The notes under the pieces were generated by a model that was given only the letters and a program-made list of their open reading frames with translations, searched no databases and was not told the origin of the DNA. 64,000 nucleotides of DNA from Desulfuromonas thiophila (GTDB lineage: Bacteria; Desulfobacterota; Desulfuromonadia; Desulfuromonadales; Desulfuromonadaceae), in contig NZ_FNAQ01000004.1 of assembly GCF_900101955.1 (NCBI RefSeq), positions 158,862-222,861 on the forward strand, given 5' to 3'. Shown here in pieces: positions 36,797-48,196 of this stretch. How positions within the stretch are numbered: the stretch's first letter is position 1; each line of letters begins with the position of its first letter. Both the position numbers and the translations under genes were made by a program.

Positions 36797-38176
36797 CTAA
36801 AGACCCAACTTCTGCAGACGATACCGCAAAGAGCGGAAGCTCAATCCCAACAGCCGGGCAGCTCGGCTGCGCACACCTTGACAGCGCTGCAACGCCTGAT
36901 CAAGCAATTGCCGTTCCACCTGTTGCAGATAGTCTTCCAGTTGCAGCCCCTCGGGCGGCAAGCGCACCAAAGGTGGGCTCTGACTCCGGCCACAAAGGTC
37001 AGGCGGCAAGCACTGTACCCCCAGCACCTCGGCACTGTCGAGAATCAGACAGCGCTCAAGCACATTTTCCAGTTCACGAACATTGCCGGGCCAGTCGTAA
37101 TCCAGCAGATGGCGCATCAATTCCGGTGCGACAGCGATCTTGCGCTGTGGTGCCAGCTTCTGGCACAAAGCCTCGACTAAAAGCGGAATGTCCTCCGGCC
37201 GCTGACGCAGTGGTGGCAATTGCAGATGCACCACGTTCAGACGATAAAACAGATCCTGCCGAAAACTGCCTTGCTCCACCCGGCTGGCCACGTCCTGGTT
37301 GGTCGCCGCCACCACCCGGACATCGACGGCATGCTCGTCTGCCGCCCCAACCGGGCGAATCCGCCGCTCCTGCAGCGCCCGCAACAGCTTCACTTGCATA
37401 TGCGGTGGCAGCTCTGCGACTTCATCAAGAAAGAGAGTACCGCCGCTGGCCTGATCAAACAGGCCATTTTTTTTGTGTACCGCTCCGGTGAAAGCCCCCT
37501 TTTCGTGCCCAAACAGCTCTGTTTCGAGCAGCTGTTCCGGAATGGCGCCGCAATTGACAGCGACAAAGGAACCAGGGGCACGCGGGCTGTGTTCATGAAT
37601 CGCCCGCGCCACCAGTTCCTTGCCTGTACCGGATTCACCGGTAATCAACACACTGGCACTGGTCGGCGCCACCCTTTCAATCAGCTGATACAGTTGACAC
37701 ATGGCCGGACTTTTCCCCACCAGCTGATCAAACCGGTGACGCTGATCCAATACCTGGCGCAAACGCAGGTTTTCCAGACGCAGGGCTTGGTGGCCAAGTG
37801 CCTTACGAATCACCAAGCGCAGTTCATCGTTCTTAAAGGGTTTGATCAGGTAGTCGTAGGCACCCTGCTTCATGGCCTCCACCGCCTGTTCCGCAGTGGC
37901 ATAGGCCGTCATCAACACCACCAGGGTATCGGTACGCAACCGCTGCACCTGGCGCAACAGTTCCAGACCATCCGTCCCCGGCATACGCAGATCGGTCAGC
38001 ACCAGATCGTACGCCTGCTGTTCAAGCCGTTGCAGAGCCTGCGCACCATCGGCCGCACTATCGACTTGGTAGCCCTCTCCTTCGAGCATCAGGCAAAGGA
38101 ATTCACGCAGACTGACTTCATCATCCACCACCAGCAAATGGGGGGCTTGCCGCTGCAAATTGGTTTCAGCCGGCAT
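36797..38176 (-). CDS. pilR: Sigma-54-dependent response regulator PilR
   Basis: A 459-residue NtrC-class activator. Receiver domain with phospho-acceptor Asp62 (VLTDLRMPG); AAA+ domain with Walker A GESGTGKE, the sigma-54-contact loop GAFTGA and Walker B-like GGTLFLDEVAEL; C-terminal Fis-type helix-turn-helix (VRSRAARLLGLSFRSLRYRL). ATG 38176 has GGAGG 5 bases upstream and is preferred to ATG 38194. It overlaps the pilS end by 11 bases. In relatives it activates the pilin gene with RpoN. Confidence 0.93.
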   Translation of the reverse strand: MPAETNLQRQAPHLLVVDDEVSLREFLCLMLEGEGYQVDSAADGAQALQRLEQQAYDLVLTDLRMPGTDGLELLRQVQRLRTDTLVVLMTAYATAEQAVEAMKQGAYDYLIKPFKNDELRLVIRKALGHQALRLENLRLRQVLDQRHRFDQLVGKSPAMCQLYQLIERVAPTSASVLITGESGTGKELVARAIHEHSPRAPGSFVAVNCGAIPEQLLETELFGHEKGAFTGAVHKKNGLFDQASGGTLFLDEVAELPPHMQVKLLRALQERRIRPVGAADEHAVDVRVVAATNQDVASRVEQGSFRQDLFYRLNVVHLQLPPLRQRPEDIPLLVEALCQKLAPQRKIAVAPELMRHLLDYDWPGNVRELENVLERCLILDSAEVLGVQCLPPDLCGRSQSPPLVRLPPEGLQLEDYLQQVERQLLDQALQRCQGVRSRAARLLGLSFRSLRYRLQKLGL

Positions 38177-39794
38177 ACACCCCTCCGACACCATTCAGCC
38201 TGTCCGCCTCACTGAAGGTTACCCGGAAACAGGCCCCCCGACCCTGAGCAATGACCAGTTCAAGCCGGGCCTGTTGGGCGGCCAACAAACCATGAGCGAT
38301 AGAAAGGCCCAGTCCTGTGCCCTGATTGCGCGTGGTATAAAAAGGCTCGAAAATCCGTTCCCGATCGGCTTCAGTGATTCCGGGGCCTTCATCTTCAATC
38401 CAGAAACAGCGCTGCAGCGGCCGGGCAACACAAAAAATCCGCCCTCCAGGCGGACTGAACTGGGCAGCATTCAGCAGCAGATTCCAGACCGCCTGACGCA
38501 ACTGCTGCTCATCGAGCATCATCTGCCACTGGTCGGGCAAATCGAGTTCAATCCGCAGGCCAGTAAACTCGGGAACACAGGCCAGTTGCTCGCAGAGCTC
38601 ACTCAACAGACCCGCCAGGTCCAGCAGCCGCAATTCCGGCGGCCGGGGCCGGGCAAATGACAGAAAATCATTGAGCAGTCGATTGAGACGCTCACTTTCC
38701 CGCACCAGAATGGCGAGTAATCGTTGCTGCCCGGCATCAGGACTCTGCTCCTGCAGCAGTTGGGCACTGCCACTAAGAGAAGCCAGCGGATTGCGAATTT
38801 CGTGAGCCAGACCGGCGGCCAAGGCTCCTACCGCCGCCAGACGCTCACGACGCTGCAAATGACGCTCAAGTTCTTTTACCCGGGTCAGATCCTGAAATGT
38901 CAGCAGCACATGGTGCTGCTGTTCCTGCTCGAAGGCCGTCACGCCGTAACCAATGATGCGAGGATGACCATCCGGATGAACAAACTCCAGTTCGGCGCGT
39001 TCCAGTGGCAGATGGCTAAAAGGCCAGGGCAAGACGAAAACCTCGTTCAGCGGATGACCAACCAATTGTTCCGGTGCCAGTCCACGGATTGCGGCAGCAG
39101 CAGAGTTACAGGACCGTATCCGCCCCTGACAATCAACAACGATCAGACCACTGGTCATATGCCGAAGAATCTGCTCGTTAAACCGTTCCAGATCAGCATG
39201 TTCTATCTGTTGGCGATGCAACTGGCGCGCCTGCTGGCGCAAACGCACTGCCAGCAACACACTCAGCGCTCCGGCCAAGGCAAAGGCGCACAAATTGACC
39301 AATAGCGCGCCAAGCATCTCGCGCGGGACTGGCATCTCACCCGGCAAAGGAAGATAACCGCCATACTGCAGCAGCACCAGTCCACCATAAAGCAGCAGAC
39401 TGGCCAACAGCGTCGCCATCACCTCGGCAGGTCGGGAAACAAAGGCGCTGCCCAGCAACACGAAAATGAACAAAAAGGCAAACTGGCTCTGCAAACCGCC
39501 AGTTACATAGACGATGGCGGCGCACAGCAGCAAATCCCACACCAGTTGTACCTGGACAAACCTCGGCGAAAAACCAAAGCGCAGCAGCCAGAACAGTGCC
39601 GAGCAGATCTGCAACAATGTCAGTGACAGCAGGATCAGCAGCGGAATGATGGCCAGCAGCCCTTGGGCAGCACCGCCAGCCGAGCCGAACACCACCGCAG
39701 CGCCAAGAAACAGGGATGCAACAAAAAAACGCGCCAACACAAACCACAGCATTGTCGGCGACAGTGGCCGCCTCCGGCGTGATGTCAAAGGCAT
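38166..39794 (-). CDS. pilS: Sensor histidine kinase PilS
   Basis: A 542-residue membrane kinase. About six hydrophobic helices fill residues 16-183, then a PAS domain (about 203-310), the dimerisation domain with phospho-His331 in GLAHEIRNPLASL, and an ATPase domain with N-box NLLLNAAQFS and G boxes DEGPGI and GTGLGLSIAHG. It starts directly after the pilC stop (TAGATG) and phosphorylates PilR. Confidence 0.94.
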   Translation of the reverse strand: MPLTSRRRRPLSPTMLWFVLARFFVASLFLGAAVVFGSAGGAAQGLLAIIPLLILLSLTLLQICSALFWLLRFGFSPRFVQVQLVWDLLLCAAIVYVTGGLQSQFAFLFIFVLLGSAFVSRPAEVMATLLASLLLYGGLVLLQYGGYLPLPGEMPVPREMLGALLVNLCAFALAGALSVLLAVRLRQQARQLHRQQIEHADLERFNEQILRHMTSGLIVVDCQGRIRSCNSAAAAIRGLAPEQLVGHPLNEVFVLPWPFSHLPLERAELEFVHPDGHPRIIGYGVTAFEQEQQHHVLLTFQDLTRVKELERHLQRRERLAAVGALAAGLAHEIRNPLASLSGSAQLLQEQSPDAGQQRLLAILVRESERLNRLLNDFLSFARPRPPELRLLDLAGLLSELCEQLACVPEFTGLRIELDLPDQWQMMLDEQQLRQAVWNLLLNAAQFSPPGGRIFCVARPLQRCFWIEDEGPGITEADRERIFEPFYTTRNQGTGLGLSIAHGLLAAQQARLELVIAQGRGACFRVTFSEADRLNGVGGVYAG

Positions 39795-41012
39795 CTACCC
39801 GCCAACGGTTCCCGCCAGTTTAAATATCGGCAGATACATGGCAATTACCAGGCCACCAACAGTCGTTCCCAGGAACAGCATCAGCAGGGGTTCCATCATG
39901 GCCGTCAGATTCGCCACCGCGTCATCCACCTCATCATCATAGAAATCGGCGATCTTGTTGAGCATGGTATCAATGGAACCGGACTGTTCACCAACGGCGA
40001 TCATCTGACAGACCATGGGCGGAAACACCCCAGATTTGGTCAAGGGATCAGCAATCGTATTGCCCTCACTGATGCTCTTACGCACTTCGATGATGGCGTT
40101 TTCGATGATCTTGTTGCCAGCCGTCTTGGAGGTAATATCCAGACCGTCAAGAATAGGCACACCACTCGACACCATGGTTCCCAGGGTGCGGGTGAACTTC
40201 GCCACCGATACCTTGCGAATCAGTATACCGAACACCGGCAGGCGCAGAGCCAGTCGATCCATCACCAGACGCCCCTTCCGGGTGGCATAGGTTTTTTTGA
40301 AAGAAAATACCAGCAGAATAAAAAAACCGACGATAAACAGGATGTAGTCCTGAATGAAGTTGCTCATATTAATGACGATCTGGGTCGGTGCCGGCAGAGC
40401 CCCGCCAAAGTCGGCAAACATTTTTTCAAAAGCCGGAATGACAAAGACCAGAATCACACCAATGACGATAACAGCAATGGAAACAATGGTTGCCGGATAG
40501 GTCATGGCGCTTTTGACCTGTTTCTTAAGTTTCATGGCCTTTTCAAGATAGGCAGCCAGACGGTTGAGAATGGTATCAAGAATACCCCCCACCTCACCGG
40601 CAGCCACCAGGTTGACAAACAGCTCGTCAAAGGCCTTGGGATGCTTGCGCAAGGCATCAGCAAAGGTGGAACCGGATTCGACATCACTCTTAACCTGCAG
40701 CAGCACCGTTTTGAAGGTTTTATTATCCTGCTGACCGGAAAGGATATCGAGACATTGCACCAAAGGCAGACCGGCATCGATCATGGTGGCGAACTGGCGG
40801 GTGAAAACCACCAGATCCTTGGTGGAAACCCGCTGCTCGAAGCCGGGAATCCGGATTTCCACATCCATCCCCTTGCCACGCTGGCGGATTTTACGGGCCA
40901 GTATCCCCTGCCGCCGCAGCTGCGCCTGAACCGCCGCCTCGTTCGGCGCTTCCATTTCGCCCTTTTGCTTCTGACCGCTGCGGGTAGTACCTTCCCAGGA
41001 AAACTTTGCCAT
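39795..41012 (-). CDS. pilC: Type IV pilus inner-membrane platform protein PilC
   Basis: A 405-residue GspF-family protein with two repeated T2SSF domains and three transmembrane helices. The N-terminus MAKFSWEGTTRSGQKQKGEM is typical. Motifs FTRQFATMIDAGLPLVQ (first half) and FTRTLGTMVSSGVPILDGLD (second half) show the duplication. ATG 41012 is set by homology; an open extension to 41084 is not used. The 144-base gap to pilT shows nothing further. Confidence 0.95.
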   Translation of the reverse strand: MAKFSWEGTTRSGQKQKGEMEAPNEAAVQAQLRRQGILARKIRQRGKGMDVEIRIPGFEQRVSTKDLVVFTRQFATMIDAGLPLVQCLDILSGQQDNKTFKTVLLQVKSDVESGSTFADALRKHPKAFDELFVNLVAAGEVGGILDTILNRLAAYLEKAMKLKKQVKSAMTYPATIVSIAVIVIGVILVFVIPAFEKMFADFGGALPAPTQIVINMSNFIQDYILFIVGFFILLVFSFKKTYATRKGRLVMDRLALRLPVFGILIRKVSVAKFTRTLGTMVSSGVPILDGLDITSKTAGNKIIENAIIEVRKSISEGNTIADPLTKSGVFPPMVCQMIAVGEQSGSIDTMLNKIADFYDDEVDDAVANLTAMMEPLLMLFLGTTVGGLVIAMYLPIFKLAGTVGG

Positions 41013-41156
41013 AACCAACCCCATAAAAAACGAGAACGCCACCTCGCCCAACACTGTTGATGCCTGACGACGAAACGGACACATCCGCTTCTGTCAGCGA
41101 CAAGGTTTACCAACGATTTTCAGCCCACACCCTGGGCCAATTGGCTGATTAGCCCG

Positions 41157-42260
41157 TCACGCCCGCGGCCCCGACGGTGTCATCTTGACCGCCGTCGCCG
41201 GATTCGCAATCATCTGCCTGAGTTCATCGGGTTCCGGTGAACGGGCCATCGCATCGTCAAGGCTGATTAGCTTCTTGTGAAACAGACTGAACAACGACTG
41301 ATTCATCGTCTGCATGCCATATTTTTCCTGCCCCATCTGCATCTGTGAATAAAGCTGATGAACCTTGTCGTCACGAATCAGTGCCCGGATAGCCACATTG
41401 GGGACCATGACCTCGAGCGCCAGGACGCGGCCCTTGCCGGAAGCCCGCGGAATCAGAGTCTGAGACAGGACACCTTCAAGAACGAAAGACAATTGGGTGC
41501 GAACCTGGGCCTGTTGATTGGTCGGGAAAACATCGACAATACGGTTAATGGTCTGCACGCAGCCGTTGGTATGCAGAGTGGCGAAACACAGATGACCGGT
41601 TTCGGCAATGGTCAGGGCTGCCTCGATGGTTTCAAGATCACGCAGCTCCCCCAACAGCACCACATCGGGGTCCTGCCGCAGAATCGATTTGAGCGCCCGC
41701 TTAAACGAGACCGTATCACTACCAACCTCGCGCTGGTTGACGACACAATTCTTGTGCGGATGAATGTACTCAATAGGATCTTCGATGGTGACAATATGTT
41801 CGTGCCGTTCACGGTTGATGGCATCAATCATAGAGGCCAAGGTTGTGGTCTTACCGCTGCCCGTCGGCCCGGTCACCAGCACCAGTCCTCGTGGCCGATG
41901 CGAGATGCGTTCAACAACCGGCGGCAGACCCAGCTGCTCGAAACTGAGGAACTCATAGGGAATACGACGGAACACGCCAGCGATGGCCCCTCGTTGCACA
42001 AAAATATTGCCACGAAAGCGGGCCAAGCCTTTAACACCAAAGGACAGATCGAGTTCGTTTTCCTCTTCCAGTTTACGCTTCTGGGCATCCGTCAGGATGC
42101 TGTAACACAGATTTTTGGTATCAGTGGGCATCAGAGGCGGGTGGTTGAGCGGGCGCATCGCCCCATCAATACGAATCTGCGGCGGGATCCCTGTGGTGAC
42201 ATGCAGATCGGAGGCCCCGGAATCAACCATGAACTTGAGAAACTCATGAATACTGGCCAT
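41157..42260 (-). CDS. pilT: Type IV pilus retraction ATPase PilT
   Basis: A 367-residue hexameric ATPase that powers pilus retraction. PAS-like N-terminal domain, Walker A GPTGSGKTTT, Asp box and His box (ATLHTNGCVQTINRI), Walker B LGELRDLETIEAAL, and the PilT signature AIRALIRDDKVHQL (AIRNLIRE in many homologues). Context pilB-pilT-pilC supports the retraction role. Confidence 0.96.
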   Translation of the reverse strand: MASIHEFLKFMVDSGASDLHVTTGIPPQIRIDGAMRPLNHPPLMPTDTKNLCYSILTDAQKRKLEEENELDLSFGVKGLARFRGNIFVQRGAIAGVFRRIPYEFLSFEQLGLPPVVERISHRPRGLVLVTGPTGSGKTTTLASMIDAINRERHEHIVTIEDPIEYIHPHKNCVVNQREVGSDTVSFKRALKSILRQDPDVVLLGELRDLETIEAALTIAETGHLCFATLHTNGCVQTINRIVDVFPTNQQAQVRTQLSFVLEGVLSQTLIPRASGKGRVLALEVMVPNVAIRALIRDDKVHQLYSQMQMGQEKYGMQTMNQSLFSLFHKKLISLDDAMARSPEPDELRQMIANPATAVKMTPSGPRA

Positions 42261-42379
42261 GGCTCGCCCTGTCTCCTTTTATCGAACGGTTTGGCTAAGC
42301 GTTGCTTCCGTCAACATGCAGCGAATCTAACACAGCGAGACAACACGTCCAGCCGCGAAAAAGAAAAAAACAAATTTGT

Positions 42380-44086
<1,707 letters not shown>

Positions 44087-44121
44087 ACATTCATTCCCTG
44101 AAAAAACGTCTCAAGCGTCCG

Positions 44122-44976
44122 TCAGGCCAGAGCCTGACGCAATAAATTCCCTGGATCGCGGCCGGTCCAGAGGGTAAAAGCCAGCTGTCCCTGTCCGATC
44201 AGCATGCCCAGACCGTCACAGGCCCGCAGACCAGAGGCGCGAGCCCGGGCCACCAGCGGCGTGTCTTGCGGAGCATAAACCGCGTCATAAACCCGCAGAT
44301 GGGGTGGAAACAGGGCCCAGGGCAAAAAATCACAGTCCTCACCCCGCAAACCCAGCGTACTGGTATTGAGCAGCAGATCTACCTGCGGCGCCCAGTCAGC
44401 CAGCGCCGCCGGCGTCAGAGGACAGACCCGACAGTCCAGCTGCGGATCATAGCGGCACAACAACGCGCGGAGCTCCTCGGCCCGCGCCAGCGTACGATTG
44501 GCCAACACCAGACAGGCTGGCCGGCGCTGTGCCAAGGCCAGGGCCGCACCACGCGCCGCACCGCCCGCCCCCAATAAAAACAGACAGCGCCCGTCCGGCT
44601 CGAAATCCAAATCCTCAAGCAAGGAACGCACCAGCCCGGGGCCATCGGTATTGTACCCCACCAACCGGTCTCCGTCACGCACCAGGGTATTGACAGCACC
44701 GCACAGGCGGGCAAAGTCATCCAGTTCGTCCAGCAGAGGAACGATGGCCTGTTTATGTGGAATCGTGACATTACCTCCCCGCACCCCCAAAGCACGCCAG
44801 CCAGCCACCGCCATCGCCAGATGGGCCGGGGGCACGGCAAAGGGCACATAGACAGCATCCAACCCCAGGGCAGCAAAAGCAGCGTTGTGCATCCGCGGCG
44901 ACAGCGAATGCCGCACCGGGTCGCCCAGGATTCCATAAACGGCTGTGCTGCCACGAATGAGCTGACCACTCATCAT
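44122..44976 (-). CDS. aroE: Shikimate dehydrogenase
   Basis: A 284-residue NADP-dependent enzyme. Substrate motif GDPVRHSLSPRMHNAAF near the start, VTIPHKQ with catalytic Lys, NTDGPG, and the NADP-binding GAGGAARGAAL are all present. It completes much of the shikimate set in this window (aroB, aroQ, aroE, aroK). ATG 44976 overlaps the ribF stop by 4 bases. Confidence 0.97.
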   Translation of the reverse strand: MMSGQLIRGSTAVYGILGDPVRHSLSPRMHNAAFAALGLDAVYVPFAVPPAHLAMAVAGWRALGVRGGNVTIPHKQAIVPLLDELDDFARLCGAVNTLVRDGDRLVGYNTDGPGLVRSLLEDLDFEPDGRCLFLLGAGGAARGAALALAQRRPACLVLANRTLARAEELRALLCRYDPQLDCRVCPLTPAALADWAPQVDLLLNTSTLGLRGEDCDFLPWALFPPHLRVYDAVYAPQDTPLVARARASGLRACDGLGMLIGQGQLAFTLWTGRDPGNLLRQALA

Positions 44977-45980
44977 GCCGGCTCCTGTGGCGCAGCCAGA
45001 TATTCGCGATACTCCACCAGAGGTGTCGCTTCCAACAGCTGCCGCGCGCAGGCGATATCACCGTTAATCGCCTGCTGCAAAGCAACCGCATCGGCAAAGC
45101 GCCGTTCATCACGCAAACGGGCAATAAAATACAAGCGCAGCCGCCGGCCATAAAGATCGCCGGCAAAGTCGAGCAGATGGGCCTCAATCGTGATCTGACG
45201 CCCGTCAAAGGTCGGCCGCCAACCCAGATTGACTACAGCCTGATATTCAGCTTCGGCGTCGCAATCCTGAGGCCCTCCGTCCGGCGGCAACAGGCGCACC
45301 CGCGCCGCGTAGACACCGGCAGCGGGCAGCAACTCCTTGTCGGTCTCCAGATTGGCGGTGGCAAAGCCCAGCTGCCGGCCCCGACCATCGCCCGCCACCA
45401 CACGCCCTTCGAGATTAAAATGGCGTCCCAGCAGCGCCACTGCGGCGGCCACATCTCCCCGCAACAGCGTCTGACGCACCAAGGTCGAACTGAGAACCTG
45501 GCCCTGTAATTGTACCGGGCCAAAGACATCGACGCTGAAACCCTTTTCGCGGCCCTGGCGCTGCAGAAAGGCCACCGAACCCGACCGCCCGCGACCAAAA
45601 GCATAGTCATAGCCCACAATCAGATGACGCACGCCCAGGCAACGGCACAGCACCTCGTCGACAAAGCGTTCCGGTGGCAAGGCGGCAAATTCCGGCGTGA
45701 ACGGTATCGACAACAACACATCCACCTGTGAAGCCGCGATCAACCGCTGTTTCTCGGCTGCGGTATTGATCAGCCGCGGAGCCTGGGAGCCGGCCAGCAG
45801 TTTGAGGGGATGCGGATCGAAGGTGCAAACGATGGCGGTCCCCTGGCGTTGACGAGCGCAGGCTACCAATCGTCGAAAAATGGCGCGATGGCCCAGATGT
45901 ACACCATCGAAATTACCCAGGGTCACCACCGCTTCGGTAAATGGCCGTGTCACAGCCGCCAGATCGCGAATCAGCTTCAT
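44973..45980 (-). CDS. ribF: Bifunctional riboflavin kinase/FAD synthetase
   Basis: A 335-residue two-domain enzyme making FMN and FAD. The N-terminal adenylyltransferase has VTLGNFDGVHLGHRAI; the C-terminal riboflavin kinase domain has GRGRQLGFATANLE (PTAN motif variant ATAN) and AYNLGWRPT-like VVNLGWRPTFDG. Overlaps rnr and aroE by 4 bases each, so the three are translationally linked. Confidence 0.96.
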   Translation of the reverse strand: MKLIRDLAAVTRPFTEAVVTLGNFDGVHLGHRAIFRRLVACARQRQGTAIVCTFDPHPLKLLAGSQAPRLINTAAEKQRLIAASQVDVLLSIPFTPEFAALPPERFVDEVLCRCLGVRHLIVGYDYAFGRGRSGSVAFLQRQGREKGFSVDVFGPVQLQGQVLSSTLVRQTLLRGDVAAAVALLGRHFNLEGRVVAGDGRGRQLGFATANLETDKELLPAAGVYAARVRLLPPDGGPQDCDAEAEYQAVVNLGWRPTFDGRQITIEAHLLDFAGDLYGRRLRLYFIARLRDERRFADAVALQQAINGDIACARQLLEATPLVEYREYLAAPQEPA

Positions 45981-48157
45981 CCCTGTTTACCCCGTGACAA
46001 ACGCCGACGCGAGGCCTGCGGTGTTGGTCTTGGCACCAGATCGGCCAGGACAAAATCGATCTCCCGACCTTCGAGCCGTACCTGCCACAACACCACCTCG
46101 ACCGCCTGCCCCAAAGTAAAACGCCGGCGGCGGCGCTGGCCCGTCAGGCTGTGGGTCTGAACGTCATACTGATAGTAATCGTCACTGAGATGGCGAACCG
46201 ATACCAGCCCCTCAATAAAAAAATCATCCAGTTCGACAAAAAAACCGAAGTCGGTAACCGCCGAGACAAAACCACTAAACCGTTCACCAATTCGATCCTG
46301 CATGAACTGACAGCTGCGCAAGGCCACCACCTCGCGTTCAGCCTCCATGGCCCGCCGTTCGCACTGGGTACAGTGCAGTCCCACCGGCTCCAGCGCCGCC
46401 GGCGCCACAGCAGTCGTGGTCCAGCCCAGGTGACGTTTGAGCAGACGATGCTGCACCAGATCGGGATAACGCCGGATCGGCGAAGTGAAATGGCCATAAC
46501 AAGCACTTGCCAAACCGAAATGGCCAACATTGTCAGCACTGTAGCTGGCCTGCCGCATACTGCGCAGCAGCAGTCGATGAATACTGAAGGCCTGCGGAGT
46601 CGCCGCTGCCTGGCGCAGCACCTCTGCCAGTTCCCGGCCATCCGGCCGCAGCGGATCAAGATTGAATCCCAGGTTGTACAGAGCGATGAACTGCTGAAAA
46701 TCGATCAGTGCCTGGGCATCCGGCGCTTCATGGACACGATACAGGGCACCCGTGTTTTCATCATCGGTCAGCAGGGCCGCGACAGCCTCGTTGGCCAGCA
46801 GCATGCATTCTTCCACCAGACGGTGAGCCAGCAATCGCGGTCGGCGGCCAACAAAGCGTACCCGACCATTGTCATCCAGCCGGATATCAGCCTCCGGCAG
46901 ATCAAAATCAAGTGCGCCTCGCTGAAGACGCCGCTGGCGCAGCTGATCACAGAACACCGCCAACTGCGGCAGCATCGCCGCCACCGTCTCATCAAGCCCG
47001 GCCGCGCCATCGCTGGTGGCGTTATCAAGGCAATGTTGTACCGCTTCATAGGTCAAGCGGGCCCGACTGCAGATCAAGGCATTATGTACCCGGGTCTGGC
47101 GCAGCCCCCCCTGACCATCGCAATCAAGTTGCAGTACCAGGGCCAGACGGTCCTGCTGCGGCATCAGGGAGCAGATCCCGTTGCTCAAAGCCTCGGGCAA
47201 CATGGGCAGACAGCTGCCCGAAAAATAGACACTGGTGCCCCGCTGCCAGGCTGCCGCATCCAGGGCACTGCCACTGGCGACATAGTGGCTGACATCGGCA
47301 ATGGCCACCCACAACCGCCAGTAGCCACCGGGCTGCGCCTCCAGGGCAATCGCGTCATCGAAATCACGGGCGTCGGCACCATCAATGGTAACCAGCGGCA
47401 GGTGGCGCAGGTCAGTGCGTTGCGCCAGCTCCGCAATAACAGGCTGCGATGCAGCGGCCTGGGCTTCCGCCAGCGCCGCCGCATCGAACTGCAGCGGCAA
47501 CTGGTGAGCCAGAGCAATACGCGGCAGATCGGTCCAGGGATCGTCGGCAGCGCCCAGTACCGCGACCAGTTCCGCCAAGCCGGGGCTGTCGAATGTCGGG
47601 TAGCGCTGTATCCGGGCCTGAACCACCTGATCAACCAGATCTTTTGGCGCGCTGTCTGGTGGCAGCTGCAGCTGGTAGCGCTGACCATCGCTATCGGCCA
47701 GCAGCCAGCAACCGGTGGCACCACGGCTGGCCTGACAGCGCCCCACCACCTCCGTTTGTTGATGCCGCAAAATATCCACCAGCAGCACCTCGGCCCGGCG
47801 GCGCTGTCGCTGAGGCAAAAGCAAGGCATTGACCTGATCACCGGACAGAGCCGCCAGCGACTGATGTGGCGCCAGAGCATAGAGTTGGCCATCGGTGCCA
47901 GCCAGTTGCAGCGCATTGCCGCGCCGCTGCAGTTGGCCCTCAAGCCGTTGCAGCGGTCGAACCAGCAGATAGCTGCCCCGTCGGCTGCGGCGTAACAAAC
48001 CAAGAGCCACCAGGGTGTCGAGCTGGTTTAACAAAGGACGGCGCATCGTCCGTGACCAGCCGGCCCGGTCAAGAATCTCGGCAGGACTGAACGGGCCTCG
48101 CGGCAAGGCACTGATCTGTTCAAGGAGCCCGTTCAGCGTCAGTTCAGGAGAGGTCAC
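45977..48157 (-). CDS. rnr: Ribonuclease R/II-family exoribonuclease
   Basis: A 726-residue 3'-to-5' exoribonuclease. Order of domains: N-terminal winged helix (residues about 5-65), cold-shock OB domains, the RNB catalytic domain with IDGADARDFDDAIAL holding the metal-binding aspartates, and a C-terminal S1 RNA-binding domain (ERFSGFVSAVTDFGFFVELD). The winged helix favours RNase R over RNase II. It may be cotranscribed with the DUF1015 gene upstream (39-base gap). Confidence 0.93.
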   Translation of the reverse strand: MTSPELTLNGLLEQISALPRGPFSPAEILDRAGWSRTMRRPLLNQLDTLVALGLLRRSRRGSYLLVRPLQRLEGQLQRRGNALQLAGTDGQLYALAPHQSLAALSGDQVNALLLPQRQRRRAEVLLVDILRHQQTEVVGRCQASRGATGCWLLADSDGQRYQLQLPPDSAPKDLVDQVVQARIQRYPTFDSPGLAELVAVLGAADDPWTDLPRIALAHQLPLQFDAAALAEAQAAASQPVIAELAQRTDLRHLPLVTIDGADARDFDDAIALEAQPGGYWRLWVAIADVSHYVASGSALDAAAWQRGTSVYFSGSCLPMLPEALSNGICSLMPQQDRLALVLQLDCDGQGGLRQTRVHNALICSRARLTYEAVQHCLDNATSDGAAGLDETVAAMLPQLAVFCDQLRQRRLQRGALDFDLPEADIRLDDNGRVRFVGRRPRLLAHRLVEECMLLANEAVAALLTDDENTGALYRVHEAPDAQALIDFQQFIALYNLGFNLDPLRPDGRELAEVLRQAAATPQAFSIHRLLLRSMRQASYSADNVGHFGLASACYGHFTSPIRRYPDLVQHRLLKRHLGWTTTAVAPAALEPVGLHCTQCERRAMEAEREVVALRSCQFMQDRIGERFSGFVSAVTDFGFFVELDDFFIEGLVSVRHLSDDYYQYDVQTHSLTGQRRRRRFTLGQAVEVVLWQVRLEGREIDFVLADLVPRPTPQASRRRLSRGKQG

Positions 48158-48196
48158 AGGCGCTCCGGCGCAAGGCTGCGATAGCGGTCGCTGTGC